Program-made: the position numbers and the translations under genes
Part shown: piece by piece, positions 46,328 through 53,576 of the stretch
How the letters are laid out: every line of letters starts with the position of its first letter
Numbering within the stretch: the first letter of the stretch is position 1
The notes under the pieces: model-generated
Databases searched by the model: none
Told to the model about the DNA's origin: nothing
Seen by the model: the letters and a program-made list of their open reading frames with translations, nothing else
Source of the DNA: Saccharofermentans sp.
GTDB taxonomy: Bacteria; Bacillota; Clostridia; Saccharofermentanales; Saccharofermentanaceae
DNA: 64,000 bases
NCBI GenBank assembly: GCA_024403695.1
Contig: JAKSRI010000007.1
Span: forward strand, 26,928-90,927
Direction: 5' to 3'

Positions 46328-47896
46328 TTAATAAACAGTAGGTGTGATAAAGTCACACGCCATAGTCTTGGAAACTTCCTCGATTTCCTTGGCAATAAGA
46401 GCATTTCTGGACTCGAGGCTCTGGAAATCGTACTCTAACTTCTTATCAAAATAATTGATGCTATCCTGGGCAGAATAGCCATCCATTCCAGCAATAGAAA
46501 CCTTGCTCAAACCAAGGGAAGCAAGAAGTCTCAGGATCATTACACCTGCATTGTCGATAATATCTGAATTGCCACCCTTATAAGACGCGAAGTTTACCAT
46601 GTACTCATAATTAACAGCCTCACGCATATTGGAAGTGATGATACACTTGGCATCTGTTTCACTCTGAATTCCGGCAAATCTCTTCATATTAGAGCTGAAA
46701 ATATAATTGATAGGATAATCCTTAGTATCAAAATTAACTGCGATAATAACAGGATTCTTCTCACTAATAAACTTCTTCACATCATCCGCATTCTTACGAA
46801 GTGAACTTCCTGGAGCGAGAACGAGAACTTCCTTACCATCCAGTGCTGACTTAAGTGATGCAACAGCAGCAGAATCGTCGATATGGTTATCGAGATATTT
46901 CTCATAGAAATACTCAGCATTCTCCTTGCTGAACTGTGCCTTCTTATCATCTGGAATATTCTTCAAAATCTCGCTGAATGACTTAACTGTGAGCGCATGT
47001 TTGTTCTGAAGATAGATGGAATAGTTAGGATGACAGCCATTGCTAGCAGAAAGATACATAGGAAGAGAATATCCCCAGAACTTATCCTTATAAACACCCT
47101 CGAGATACTCATCCATAATCTCCAGCATTGGCTCGATCTTATAGTCTGTTCCATATACTTCATTCATATACTCAGCGAAGAGCTCCAGATTAAGGTTACC
47201 TGCGCCTCTTCCCATACCAAATACGCACGCATCGATAACGATATTTCTGGCCAGGTTAAGGTCGAGGAGCGCCTCACTGTTACCCATAGCCTGCTGCAAA
47301 TTATTGTGAGCGTGATAACCAAGTGTGATGCCTGGCTTAAGGTTATTATCAGCAAGATATACCAGTCTTAAGAACTGCTTTCTTGTAATGAGACCAAAAC
47401 TGTCAACGATAGATACACCATATGGCTCCAATTCATTGAAAAGCTCGATAGCCTCGATGAATTCCTTATCAGAATAAGCATCAGTACCTACGAACTGGGC
47501 AAATACTGTATAACCCTTCTTCATGATCTCATCGCAGTAATGATAACCCTCTTTAATCTTGCTTTTTTTGAAGATAACTCGAATTACATCAATTCCTGTT
47601 CCGTCATAAGGAGTAATCATATCGAGAGGTACCGGAGAACTCATATCAACCATACCAACATACTTCATGTTAGCATCCTTTGGCTGAATGATTCTGTTAA
47701 TCGCCTCTGTTCCTGGATATACGTTAATATCTGGATCATCCTTGGCATTTGCCTTGATAAATCCAACCTCACAGTACTCGATATTAGTCTCTACGATTTT
47801 ACTTAAAAAACCGCGAATTACTTTCTCACCAAATACAAAATCATTTACATATCCACCGTCTCTCAGTGTACAGTCAAGAATTGAAATATTACCCAT
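46328..47896 (-). CDS. DRE-TIM aldolase fused to a GT42/DUF115-like domain
   Basis: A 522-residue two-domain protein. Residues 1-300 are an HMGL/4-hydroxy-2-oxovalerate aldolase-type barrel: ILDCTLRDGGY with Arg12 and Asp13, GYHAHNN with metal ligands His195 and His197, and GMGRGAGN (227-234). Residues 353-522 are a separate Rossmann-like domain: VLVLAPGSSL (357-366), IIAVNF, INYIFSSNMKRF and NAGVMILRLLASLGLSKVSI followed by GMD. That pattern resembles GT42 sialyltransferases and the DUF115/MptE group. I infer a pyruvate-type aldol condensation or cleavage; the second domain's role is unknown. The gene is 17 bp after the thiamine enzyme. Confidence 0.82.
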   Translation of the reverse strand: MGNISILDCTLRDGGYVNDFVFGEKVIRGFLSKIVETNIEYCEVGFIKANAKDDPDINVYPGTEAINRIIQPKDANMKYVGMVDMSSPVPLDMITPYDGTGIDVIRVIFKKSKIKEGYHYCDEIMKKGYTVFAQFVGTDAYSDKEFIEAIELFNELEPYGVSIVDSFGLITRKQFLRLVYLADNNLKPGITLGYHAHNNLQQAMGNSEALLDLNLARNIVIDACVFGMGRGAGNLNLELFAEYMNEVYGTDYKIEPMLEIMDEYLEGVYKDKFWGYSLPMYLSASNGCHPNYSIYLQNKHALTVKSFSEILKNIPDDKKAQFSKENAEYFYEKYLDNHIDDSAAVASLKSALDGKEVLVLAPGSSLRKNADDVKKFISEKNPVIIAVNFDTKDYPINYIFSSNMKRFAGIQSETDAKCIITSNMREAVNYEYMVNFASYKGGNSDIIDNAGVMILRLLASLGLSKVSIAGMDGYSAQDSINYFDKKLEYDFQSLESRNALIAKEIEEVSKTMACDFITPTVY

Positions 47897-47913
47897 TGTA
47901 TCGTCCCTTTTTA

Positions 47914-49755
47914 TTATTCCTCGTCCATCATTGGAACAATCATAATCTTCTCAAGTTCTTCTCTAGGAAGGAATGGTGCCAGATCCTCAAGTGGTGGACT
48001 TACGAGAGTTCCATCTGGAAGTCTCTTGGTAGCACTCTTTGGCTCCCAAACCTGCTGTGTATCAGTAAAGATCTCACAGAAAACCGGACCCTCCATAGCG
48101 AGTGTCTCATCAACAACCTTCTTCATTTCCTCATTACTGTGAGCACAAAGATATGGATAACCAAATGCCTTGGACAACTTCTCAAAGTCTGGGAATGAGA
48201 GGTCATTAGACTCAGGTCCGATACCAACCTTGCAGTGCTCCTTAAAGAGGTTGTTCTGAGTAATTCTGATGGAGTGATATCCATTGTTATTGATAAGGAA
48301 AATCTTAATTGGAAGATTCAGAGTAATGATTGTCTGAAGCTCCTGAAGATTCATCATTATACTTCCGTCACCTTCAAGACAAATAGTCTCTTTACCCTTA
48401 CCAGCAATGCATGTTCCGAGAGCGGCTGGGAGACCATAACCCATGGAAGCGATAGCGCTGTTATTTGTCATACGGCTACCCTTCTTAATAACGTAAGTCT
48501 GGTTACCAACTACGCAGCATGCACCGTTACTTACAGCTGTCAGAGAACCCTCTGGAAGCTGTGAACTCATATATTTCATGAATGCGTAAACATTAGCTGT
48601 CTCGCCATTTTCTTCCCACTGACGTGGCTGAACTACTGGATAATTATCTCTCCAGGATCTTGTTGTCTCTGGCCACTTCTCGTCAGTAAACACCTTCTCG
48701 CCATCAGCAACTTTAGCATCAATCTTGGCAAGGAAGTCAGCTGCATCTGCCCATACTGGCATATCAACATGAATTGTTGGCTTCTTCATCTCGGCACGGT
48801 CGATATCAACCATGATAACCTTTGCCTCACGCGCCCATGTCTTCCAGTTATATCCAACCTGTCTGATAGAAATACGAGTACCTACAGCAAGGATAAGATC
48901 AGCGTTCTGAATAGCCCAGTTACCTGCACGGTCACCCATGTTACCAGCACGACCTGTATAAAGTGGATGCTCATCCTCGATGAGATCAACTGCGTTCCAA
49001 TAAGTAACTACAGGGATATTAAGCTTCTCCATTACCTTACGGAAAGTCTCATAAGCACCGGAAAGTCTGATTCCATAACCTGCATGGAATACTGGTCTCT
49101 TGGCATTCTTAATTGCATCGAGAATAGCATCGATAGTAGCATCATCAAGCTCTGGTGGGAGTTCCTTATCATCTTCTGCTGGGTCATAACCCTCGAGCTC
49201 ATCTGTCTCGATATAACCACCCTGGAAATTAACAGGAATATCAATCCATACTGGGCCTGGTCTGCCTGTTGTAGCAAGATGCCATGCTCTCTCGAGGTGA
49301 TATCTGATTGTCTTAGGATCCTCAATCATTACAGCATACTTTGTCATAGGTGCTACAGACTTTGTAATGTCGTACTCCTGATCACCCAAAGCACGAAGTG
49401 GAAGTCCCTCTGTAAACTGCATCGCATAACGAGCAGTTGTGTCATATCTAACCTGACCGGAGATTACGAACATAGGAATGGAGTCAAGCCATCCGCAGGC
49501 AACACCTGTAATAGCATTAGTTCCACCAGGACCGGTTGTAACACATACAGCGGCAATCTTGTTCTCGATTCTGGCATAAGCCTCAGCTGCGATAGAACAA
49601 GCCTGCTCGTGATGGTTATAAGTAACCTTAAGGCCATCGTGATGCCCGAGTGCATCGTTAAGGTGCATTGCGCCACCACCAACTACACTAAATACATCAG
49701 TAACTCCATGAGCTACCAAAAAATCTGCTACATAATCAGCCAAACGCTGCTTCAT
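47914..49755 (-). CDS. Thiamine-diphosphate-dependent acetolactate synthase-like enzyme (YerE-like)
   Basis: A 613-residue ThDP enzyme with the usual three domains. The catalytic Glu is Glu50 in YNHHEQACSIAAEAYAR, and the cofactor motif begins EGDGSIMMN with the closing NNNGYHS. It resembles acetolactate synthases, but lies in a CDP-sugar operon and no small regulatory subunit gene follows. In Yersinia, YerE decarboxylates pyruvate and adds the acetyl unit to C4 of a CDP-3,6-dideoxy-4-ketohexose; the same reaction here is inference. AGGAGG precedes ATG. It starts 1 bp after the GtrA gene. Confidence 0.85.
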   Translation of the reverse strand: MKQRLADYVADFLVAHGVTDVFSVVGGGAMHLNDALGHHDGLKVTYNHHEQACSIAAEAYARIENKIAAVCVTTGPGGTNAITGVACGWLDSIPMFVISGQVRYDTTARYAMQFTEGLPLRALGDQEYDITKSVAPMTKYAVMIEDPKTIRYHLERAWHLATTGRPGPVWIDIPVNFQGGYIETDELEGYDPAEDDKELPPELDDATIDAILDAIKNAKRPVFHAGYGIRLSGAYETFRKVMEKLNIPVVTYWNAVDLIEDEHPLYTGRAGNMGDRAGNWAIQNADLILAVGTRISIRQVGYNWKTWAREAKVIMVDIDRAEMKKPTIHVDMPVWADAADFLAKIDAKVADGEKVFTDEKWPETTRSWRDNYPVVQPRQWEENGETANVYAFMKYMSSQLPEGSLTAVSNGACCVVGNQTYVIKKGSRMTNNSAIASMGYGLPAALGTCIAGKGKETICLEGDGSIMMNLQELQTIITLNLPIKIFLINNNGYHSIRITQNNLFKEHCKVGIGPESNDLSFPDFEKLSKAFGYPYLCAHSNEEMKKVVDETLAMEGPVFCEIFTDTQQVWEPKSATKRLPDGTLVSPPLEDLAPFLPREELEKIMIVPMMDEE

Positions 49756-49756
49756 A

Positions 49757-50305
49757 TTAGGATTCCTCCTTTTTTTCCTGCTTAAAAGCCCAGAATTTAT
49801 TAATCAAGAAATTAATTGGAACTGATACAAATAACTTAATAATCAAAACTAAATACTCATTGATGCCAAGCACAGTTACAAACACTCTGTTAATCAAAAA
49901 GCTAAGTCCGATTCCTGTAACAGAATATGCTGCATATGTCTTAAGCAAAGTCTTCCACCATACTCTCTTCTTTGCTCCTGCATCCTCTGCAAATACATAT
50001 CTGTTGTTCCAATAAAAGGACCAGATTACAGATAAAACAAAAGCAATTGTATCTGCCACATAGGTTTTAATATCATTTTTCTGTAAAACGCCATTAGCAT
50101 TACAAGTCAAAAGGACAATGATATTAATGCCATAAGACAATAATGTATTAGTTACACCAACTATCGCGAACTTGCAAAACTGAAGAAAGGCAACTGCCTG
50201 CTCATCTGTCAATTTTTTGTGAAAAGGTGTCAAAAGCAGATTCACCATAAAAATGATGAATCTGCTTAATAAATTCCAAATCTTGCCACCTATGTTTTCA
50301 AGCAT
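49757..50305 (-). CDS. GtrA family membrane protein
   Basis: A 182-residue protein with four transmembrane helices of the GtrA/GtcA family: FCKFAIVGVTNTLLSYGINI in helix one and YVLIIKLFVSVPINFLINKFW-type pattern at the end (split by the ORF's basic tail). GtrA proteins are thought to flip undecaprenyl-phosphate sugars to the outside. The Lys-rich C-terminus (KQEKKEES) faces the cytosol. With the GtrB-type transferase at 43.4 kb it makes a complete make-and-flip pair. The ribosome binding site is weak. Confidence 0.85.
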   Translation of the reverse strand: MLENIGGKIWNLLSRFIIFMVNLLLTPFHKKLTDEQAVAFLQFCKFAIVGVTNTLLSYGINIIVLLTCNANGVLQKNDIKTYVADTIAFVLSVIWSFYWNNRYVFAEDAGAKKRVWWKTLLKTYAAYSVTGIGLSFLINRVFVTVLGINEYLVLIIKLFVSVPINFLINKFWAFKQEKKEES

Positions 50306-50314
50306 ATAAAACTA

Positions 50315-51652
50315 TTACTGCTCCAATGCTTCCTTAATTGTCTTTGCCATGAAATCAATCATCTCATCTGTCATTCCTGGATATACACCAACCCAGAATG
50401 TATCGTTCATGATTCTATCTGTATTTGTAAGGTCACCCACAACTCTGTAGCCCTCGCCTGTTGCTCTCATCTCATCAAAACATGGGTGCTTAATAAGATT
50501 ACCAGCAAAAAGTCTTCTTGTCTGAACACCCTGCTTCTCGATGTAGTCAACAACCTTAACAGAATCGATGCCTTCCTTACATGTAATAAGGAAACCGAAC
50601 CAGGATGGTCTGGAATTCTCTGCTGCTACAGGGAGAATAAGCTTGTCCTCTGTACCTGCGAGAGCTGCCTTAAGTCTGTCAAAGTTATGAATTCTTCTCT
50701 CTACGAAGGATGGGAACTTAACAATCTGTGCGCATCCTACAGCAGCCTGAAGATCAGTAGCCTTAAGGTTATAACCAAAGTGTGAGTAAACATACTTATG
50801 ATCATAACCGAGTGGAAGCTCACCATACTGCTTGTCAAATCTGTGTCCACAGAAGTTATCTACGCCAGATGGGCAGATGCAGTCACGACCCCAGTCACGC
50901 ATAGAACGAATGGCTCTGTGAAGAATTGGGTTATTTGTGTAAATAGCACCACCCTCACCCATTGTCATGTGATGTGGAGGATAGAAAGAAGATGTTCCGA
51001 TATCACCGATTGTACCTGTGAACTTCTCCTCGCCATCGATTGTGTACTTAGAACCAAGTGCATCACAGTTGTCCTCTACGAGCCAGAGATTGTGCTTGTC
51101 ACAGAACTCTCTTACAGCCTTAAGATCAAATGGGTTACCAAGTGTATGTGCAATCATAACTGCCTTTGTCTTAGGAGAAAGAGCCTCTTCAAGCTTAGTA
51201 ACGTCAATGTTGTACTGTGGAATAGTAACGTCAACAAATACAGGAACTGCACCAAACTGAATCATTGGAGTAACAGTTGTTGGGAAACCTGCTGCAACAG
51301 TAATTACTTCATCGCCTCTCTTAACAGCTCTCTCCTTAAGAAGTGGGCTTGTAAGAGCCATGAAAGCACCAAGGTTAGCAGACGAACCGGAGTTAACAAG
51401 GGAACAATACTTTACGCCAAGATACTCGGCGAAAGCCTTCTCAAACTTGTCAGTGTATCTTCCTGATGTGAGCCAGAACTCGAGGGAACTATCTACAAGA
51501 TTTACCATTTCCTCATGGTCATAAACTCTTCTTGCATAAGGGATTCTGTCTCCCTCTTTGTACTCTTTAGTCTGGTGGAAAGCTTTCGCATACTCCTCTA
51601 CCATGCCAAGAATCTGTTCTCTTGCTTCTAACTCATTCATGTTCTCAAACAT
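50315..51652 (-). CDS. rfbH: CDP-4-dehydro-6-deoxyglucose 3-dehydratase (RfbH/DdhC/E1)
   Basis: A 445-residue PMP-dependent iron-sulfur enzyme of 3,6-dideoxysugar synthesis, which removes the C3 hydroxyl. The usual Lys of the aminotransferase fold is His, in SFYPPHHMTMGEGG, the hallmark of E1. The 2Fe-2S ligands appear as CIC followed by seven residues and another Cys (DCICPSGVDNFC), plus Cys in EDNCDALGSKY about 61 residues earlier. The partner reductase E3 (RfbI/DdhD) is not in the window. A GTG upstream sits against the AGGAG box; the ATG at 51652 is eight bases from it, so it is the start. Confidence 0.93.
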   Translation of the reverse strand: MFENMNELEAREQILGMVEEYAKAFHQTKEYKEGDRIPYARRVYDHEEMVNLVDSSLEFWLTSGRYTDKFEKAFAEYLGVKYCSLVNSGSSANLGAFMALTSPLLKERAVKRGDEVITVAAGFPTTVTPMIQFGAVPVFVDVTIPQYNIDVTKLEEALSPKTKAVMIAHTLGNPFDLKAVREFCDKHNLWLVEDNCDALGSKYTIDGEEKFTGTIGDIGTSSFYPPHHMTMGEGGAIYTNNPILHRAIRSMRDWGRDCICPSGVDNFCGHRFDKQYGELPLGYDHKYVYSHFGYNLKATDLQAAVGCAQIVKFPSFVERRIHNFDRLKAALAGTEDKLILPVAAENSRPSWFGFLITCKEGIDSVKVVDYIEKQGVQTRRLFAGNLIKHPCFDEMRATGEGYRVVGDLTNTDRIMNDTFWVGVYPGMTDEMIDFMAKTIKEALEQ

Positions 51653-51667
51653 ATTGCGCACTCCTAA

Positions 51668-52729
51668 TTAAGTATTTATAAAATCATTAATCTGCTTATC
51701 CATAATTTCTGGAATTGAACCGTCAGCAAACCATACTCTGTTCCACTCGACAATTCTGTCCATAGTCTCATTTATATGCCATGTTGGTTTCCAACCAAAA
51801 GTCTTCTTAAGCTTACTGGAATCCAGCTTAAGGAAATTAGCCTCATGAGGGGCGTTAGGATCACTCTTGTCCACGCGCTTCATGCCACCCCATTTCGCAC
51901 AGAACATGTCCACGAGGTCACCTGTAGTAACGCAGTCACAGTCATCAGGTCCTACATTATACCAAGAAGCCTTACTCTTATCCTTATATGTCTGCTCAGC
52001 AATCATAAGATATGCAAATACAGGCTCCAAAACGTGCTGATATGGACGTGTGGAATATGGATTTCTAACAATCATGTCGTTGCCACTCTTAGCTGCTCTT
52101 ACGCAGTCAGGAATAATTCTGTCTGTGGCGAAATCACCGCCTCCAATAACGTTACCTGCTCTAGCTGTAGAGATAGCAGGTGCATCCTCACCCATAAAGA
52201 AGGATGACTTATAGCTATGAGTAACAATCTCGGAGCATGACTTAGAATTAGAATATGGGTCAAATCCATCGAGAGGCTCATCCTCTCTGTAACCCCATTC
52301 CCATTCATTATTCTTATATACCTTATCTGTTGTTACATTAAGGAATGTCTTTACATTCTTGGAATTACGAACACACTCCAGAATGTTAACTGTACCCATT
52401 ACGTTAGTCTCGTATGTATAACGAGGATCCTTATATGAATCTCTGACAAGTGGCTGGGCTGCCATATGAATAACAATCTCAGGATCAGCCTTATCAAAAG
52501 CTGCTTTAAGTGAATCCATATCTCTGATATCACCGATAACCGAAGTCATCTTGTCTTCGAGATCAGCCATATCAAAAAGACTTGGATTAGTAGGTGGCTC
52601 CAGGGAATAACCTGTAAGTATCGCACCGGATGTAACAAGAATTCTGCTCATCCATGTTCCCTTAAATCCTGTATGACCTGTAAGGAAAACTTTCTTACCC
52701 TTGAAAAAGCTCATATCTGGTGCAGACAT
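51668..52729 (-). CDS. rfbG: CDP-glucose 4,6-dehydratase
   Basis: A 353-residue extended SDR converting CDP-glucose to CDP-4-keto-6-deoxyglucose. The NAD motif is GHTGFKG, the catalytic triad is TTDKVY with YSNSK, and the RfbG-specific start FFKGKKVFLTGHTGFKG and end KPTWHINETMD are present. GGAGG lies six bases before ATG 52729, which follows the rfbF stop by 1 bp; the longer frame overlapping rfbF is not needed. Confidence 0.95.
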   Translation of the reverse strand: MSAPDMSFFKGKKVFLTGHTGFKGTWMSRILVTSGAILTGYSLEPPTNPSLFDMADLEDKMTSVIGDIRDMDSLKAAFDKADPEIVIHMAAQPLVRDSYKDPRYTYETNVMGTVNILECVRNSKNVKTFLNVTTDKVYKNNEWEWGYREDEPLDGFDPYSNSKSCSEIVTHSYKSSFFMGEDAPAISTARAGNVIGGGDFATDRIIPDCVRAAKSGNDMIVRNPYSTRPYQHVLEPVFAYLMIAEQTYKDKSKASWYNVGPDDCDCVTTGDLVDMFCAKWGGMKRVDKSDPNAPHEANFLKLDSSKLKKTFGWKPTWHINETMDRIVEWNRVWFADGSIPEIMDKQINDFINT

Positions 52730-52730
52730 A

Positions 52731-53510
52731 TTATTCCTCCCAGACAATCCAAGGAGCTTCACCGCTCTCGATTAATGACTCGAGCTTCTCCTTATCACGC
52801 TTAGTATCCATACACTTCCAGAAACCTCTGTGAATATAAGCTCTGAGCTCACCTTCCTTGGCAAGAGTCTCCAGTGGCTTCTTCTCAAATACTGTCTCAT
52901 CACCATCGATGTAATCAAAAATCTCTGGCTGCATTACCATAAATCCAGCATTAATAATGGCTCCATCACCATCGTTCTTCTCTCTGAACTTTGTAACACT
53001 GCCGTCTGCAGTCATCTCGAGGCAGCCAAACTGCTGACCTACATTTACTGCTGTCATAGTTGCAATCTTTCCGTGATTCTTATGGAACTCAAGAAGAGCA
53101 TTAATATCCACATTACTTACACCATCACCATAAGTAAGCATAAATGGCTCATCGCCAATATACTTCTGAACTCTCTTAATTCGTCCACCAGTCATTGTGT
53201 TAAGACCAGTATCGACAAGAGTTACCTTCCAAGGCTCTGTATGTGTTGTATGAACAATCATCTTGTTCTCAGCTGTAAAGTCAAATGTAATATCAGATGT
53301 ATGAAGGAAATAATCTGCGAACCACTCCTTGATTACATACTGCTTATATCCACAACAAATAACAAAATCATTAAATCCAAAAGATGAGTAATATTTCATG
53401 ATGTGCCACAAAATAGGCATACCACATATCTCTACCATAGGCTTAGGTCTAACGCCGCTCTCTTCGCTGATTCTTGTTCCGAATCCGCCTGCAAGAATTA
53501 CAACCTTCAT
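52731..53510 (-). CDS. rfbF: Glucose-1-phosphate cytidylyltransferase
   Basis: A 259-residue nucleotidyltransferase making CDP-glucose. The start MKVVILAGGFGTR carries the nucleotide-binding loop, followed by RPKPMVEI and GYKQYVIKEWF, which distinguish RfbF from glucose-1-phosphate thymidylyl- and uridylyltransferases. It opens the sugar operon. A GTG 12 bases upstream is also in frame, but the ATG at 53510 begins exactly at the family start. A possible -10 TATAAT lies at 53546-53551. Confidence 0.95.
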   Translation of the reverse strand: MKVVILAGGFGTRISEESGVRPKPMVEICGMPILWHIMKYYSSFGFNDFVICCGYKQYVIKEWFADYFLHTSDITFDFTAENKMIVHTTHTEPWKVTLVDTGLNTMTGGRIKRVQKYIGDEPFMLTYGDGVSNVDINALLEFHKNHGKIATMTAVNVGQQFGCLEMTADGSVTKFREKNDGDGAIINAGFMVMQPEIFDYIDGDETVFEKKPLETLAKEGELRAYIHRGFWKCMDTKRDKEKLESLIESGEAPWIVWEE

Positions 53511-53545
53511 ATTCCGTCTCACTTTCGCATAAGCATAGATACTAT

Positions 53546-53574
53546 ATTATACAACAATAGTAAGACGATTAAAA
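53546..53574 (-). promoter_or_regulatory. Possible promoter of the CDP-sugar operon
   Basis: A perfect TATAAT (53546-53551) on the minus strand lies 36 bp before rfbF. The -35 at 17 bp spacing is only TTTTAA, so the promoter is weak or needs an activator. No terminator separates it from the lipase-like gene upstream. Confidence 0.4.
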
Positions 53575-53576
53575 AT

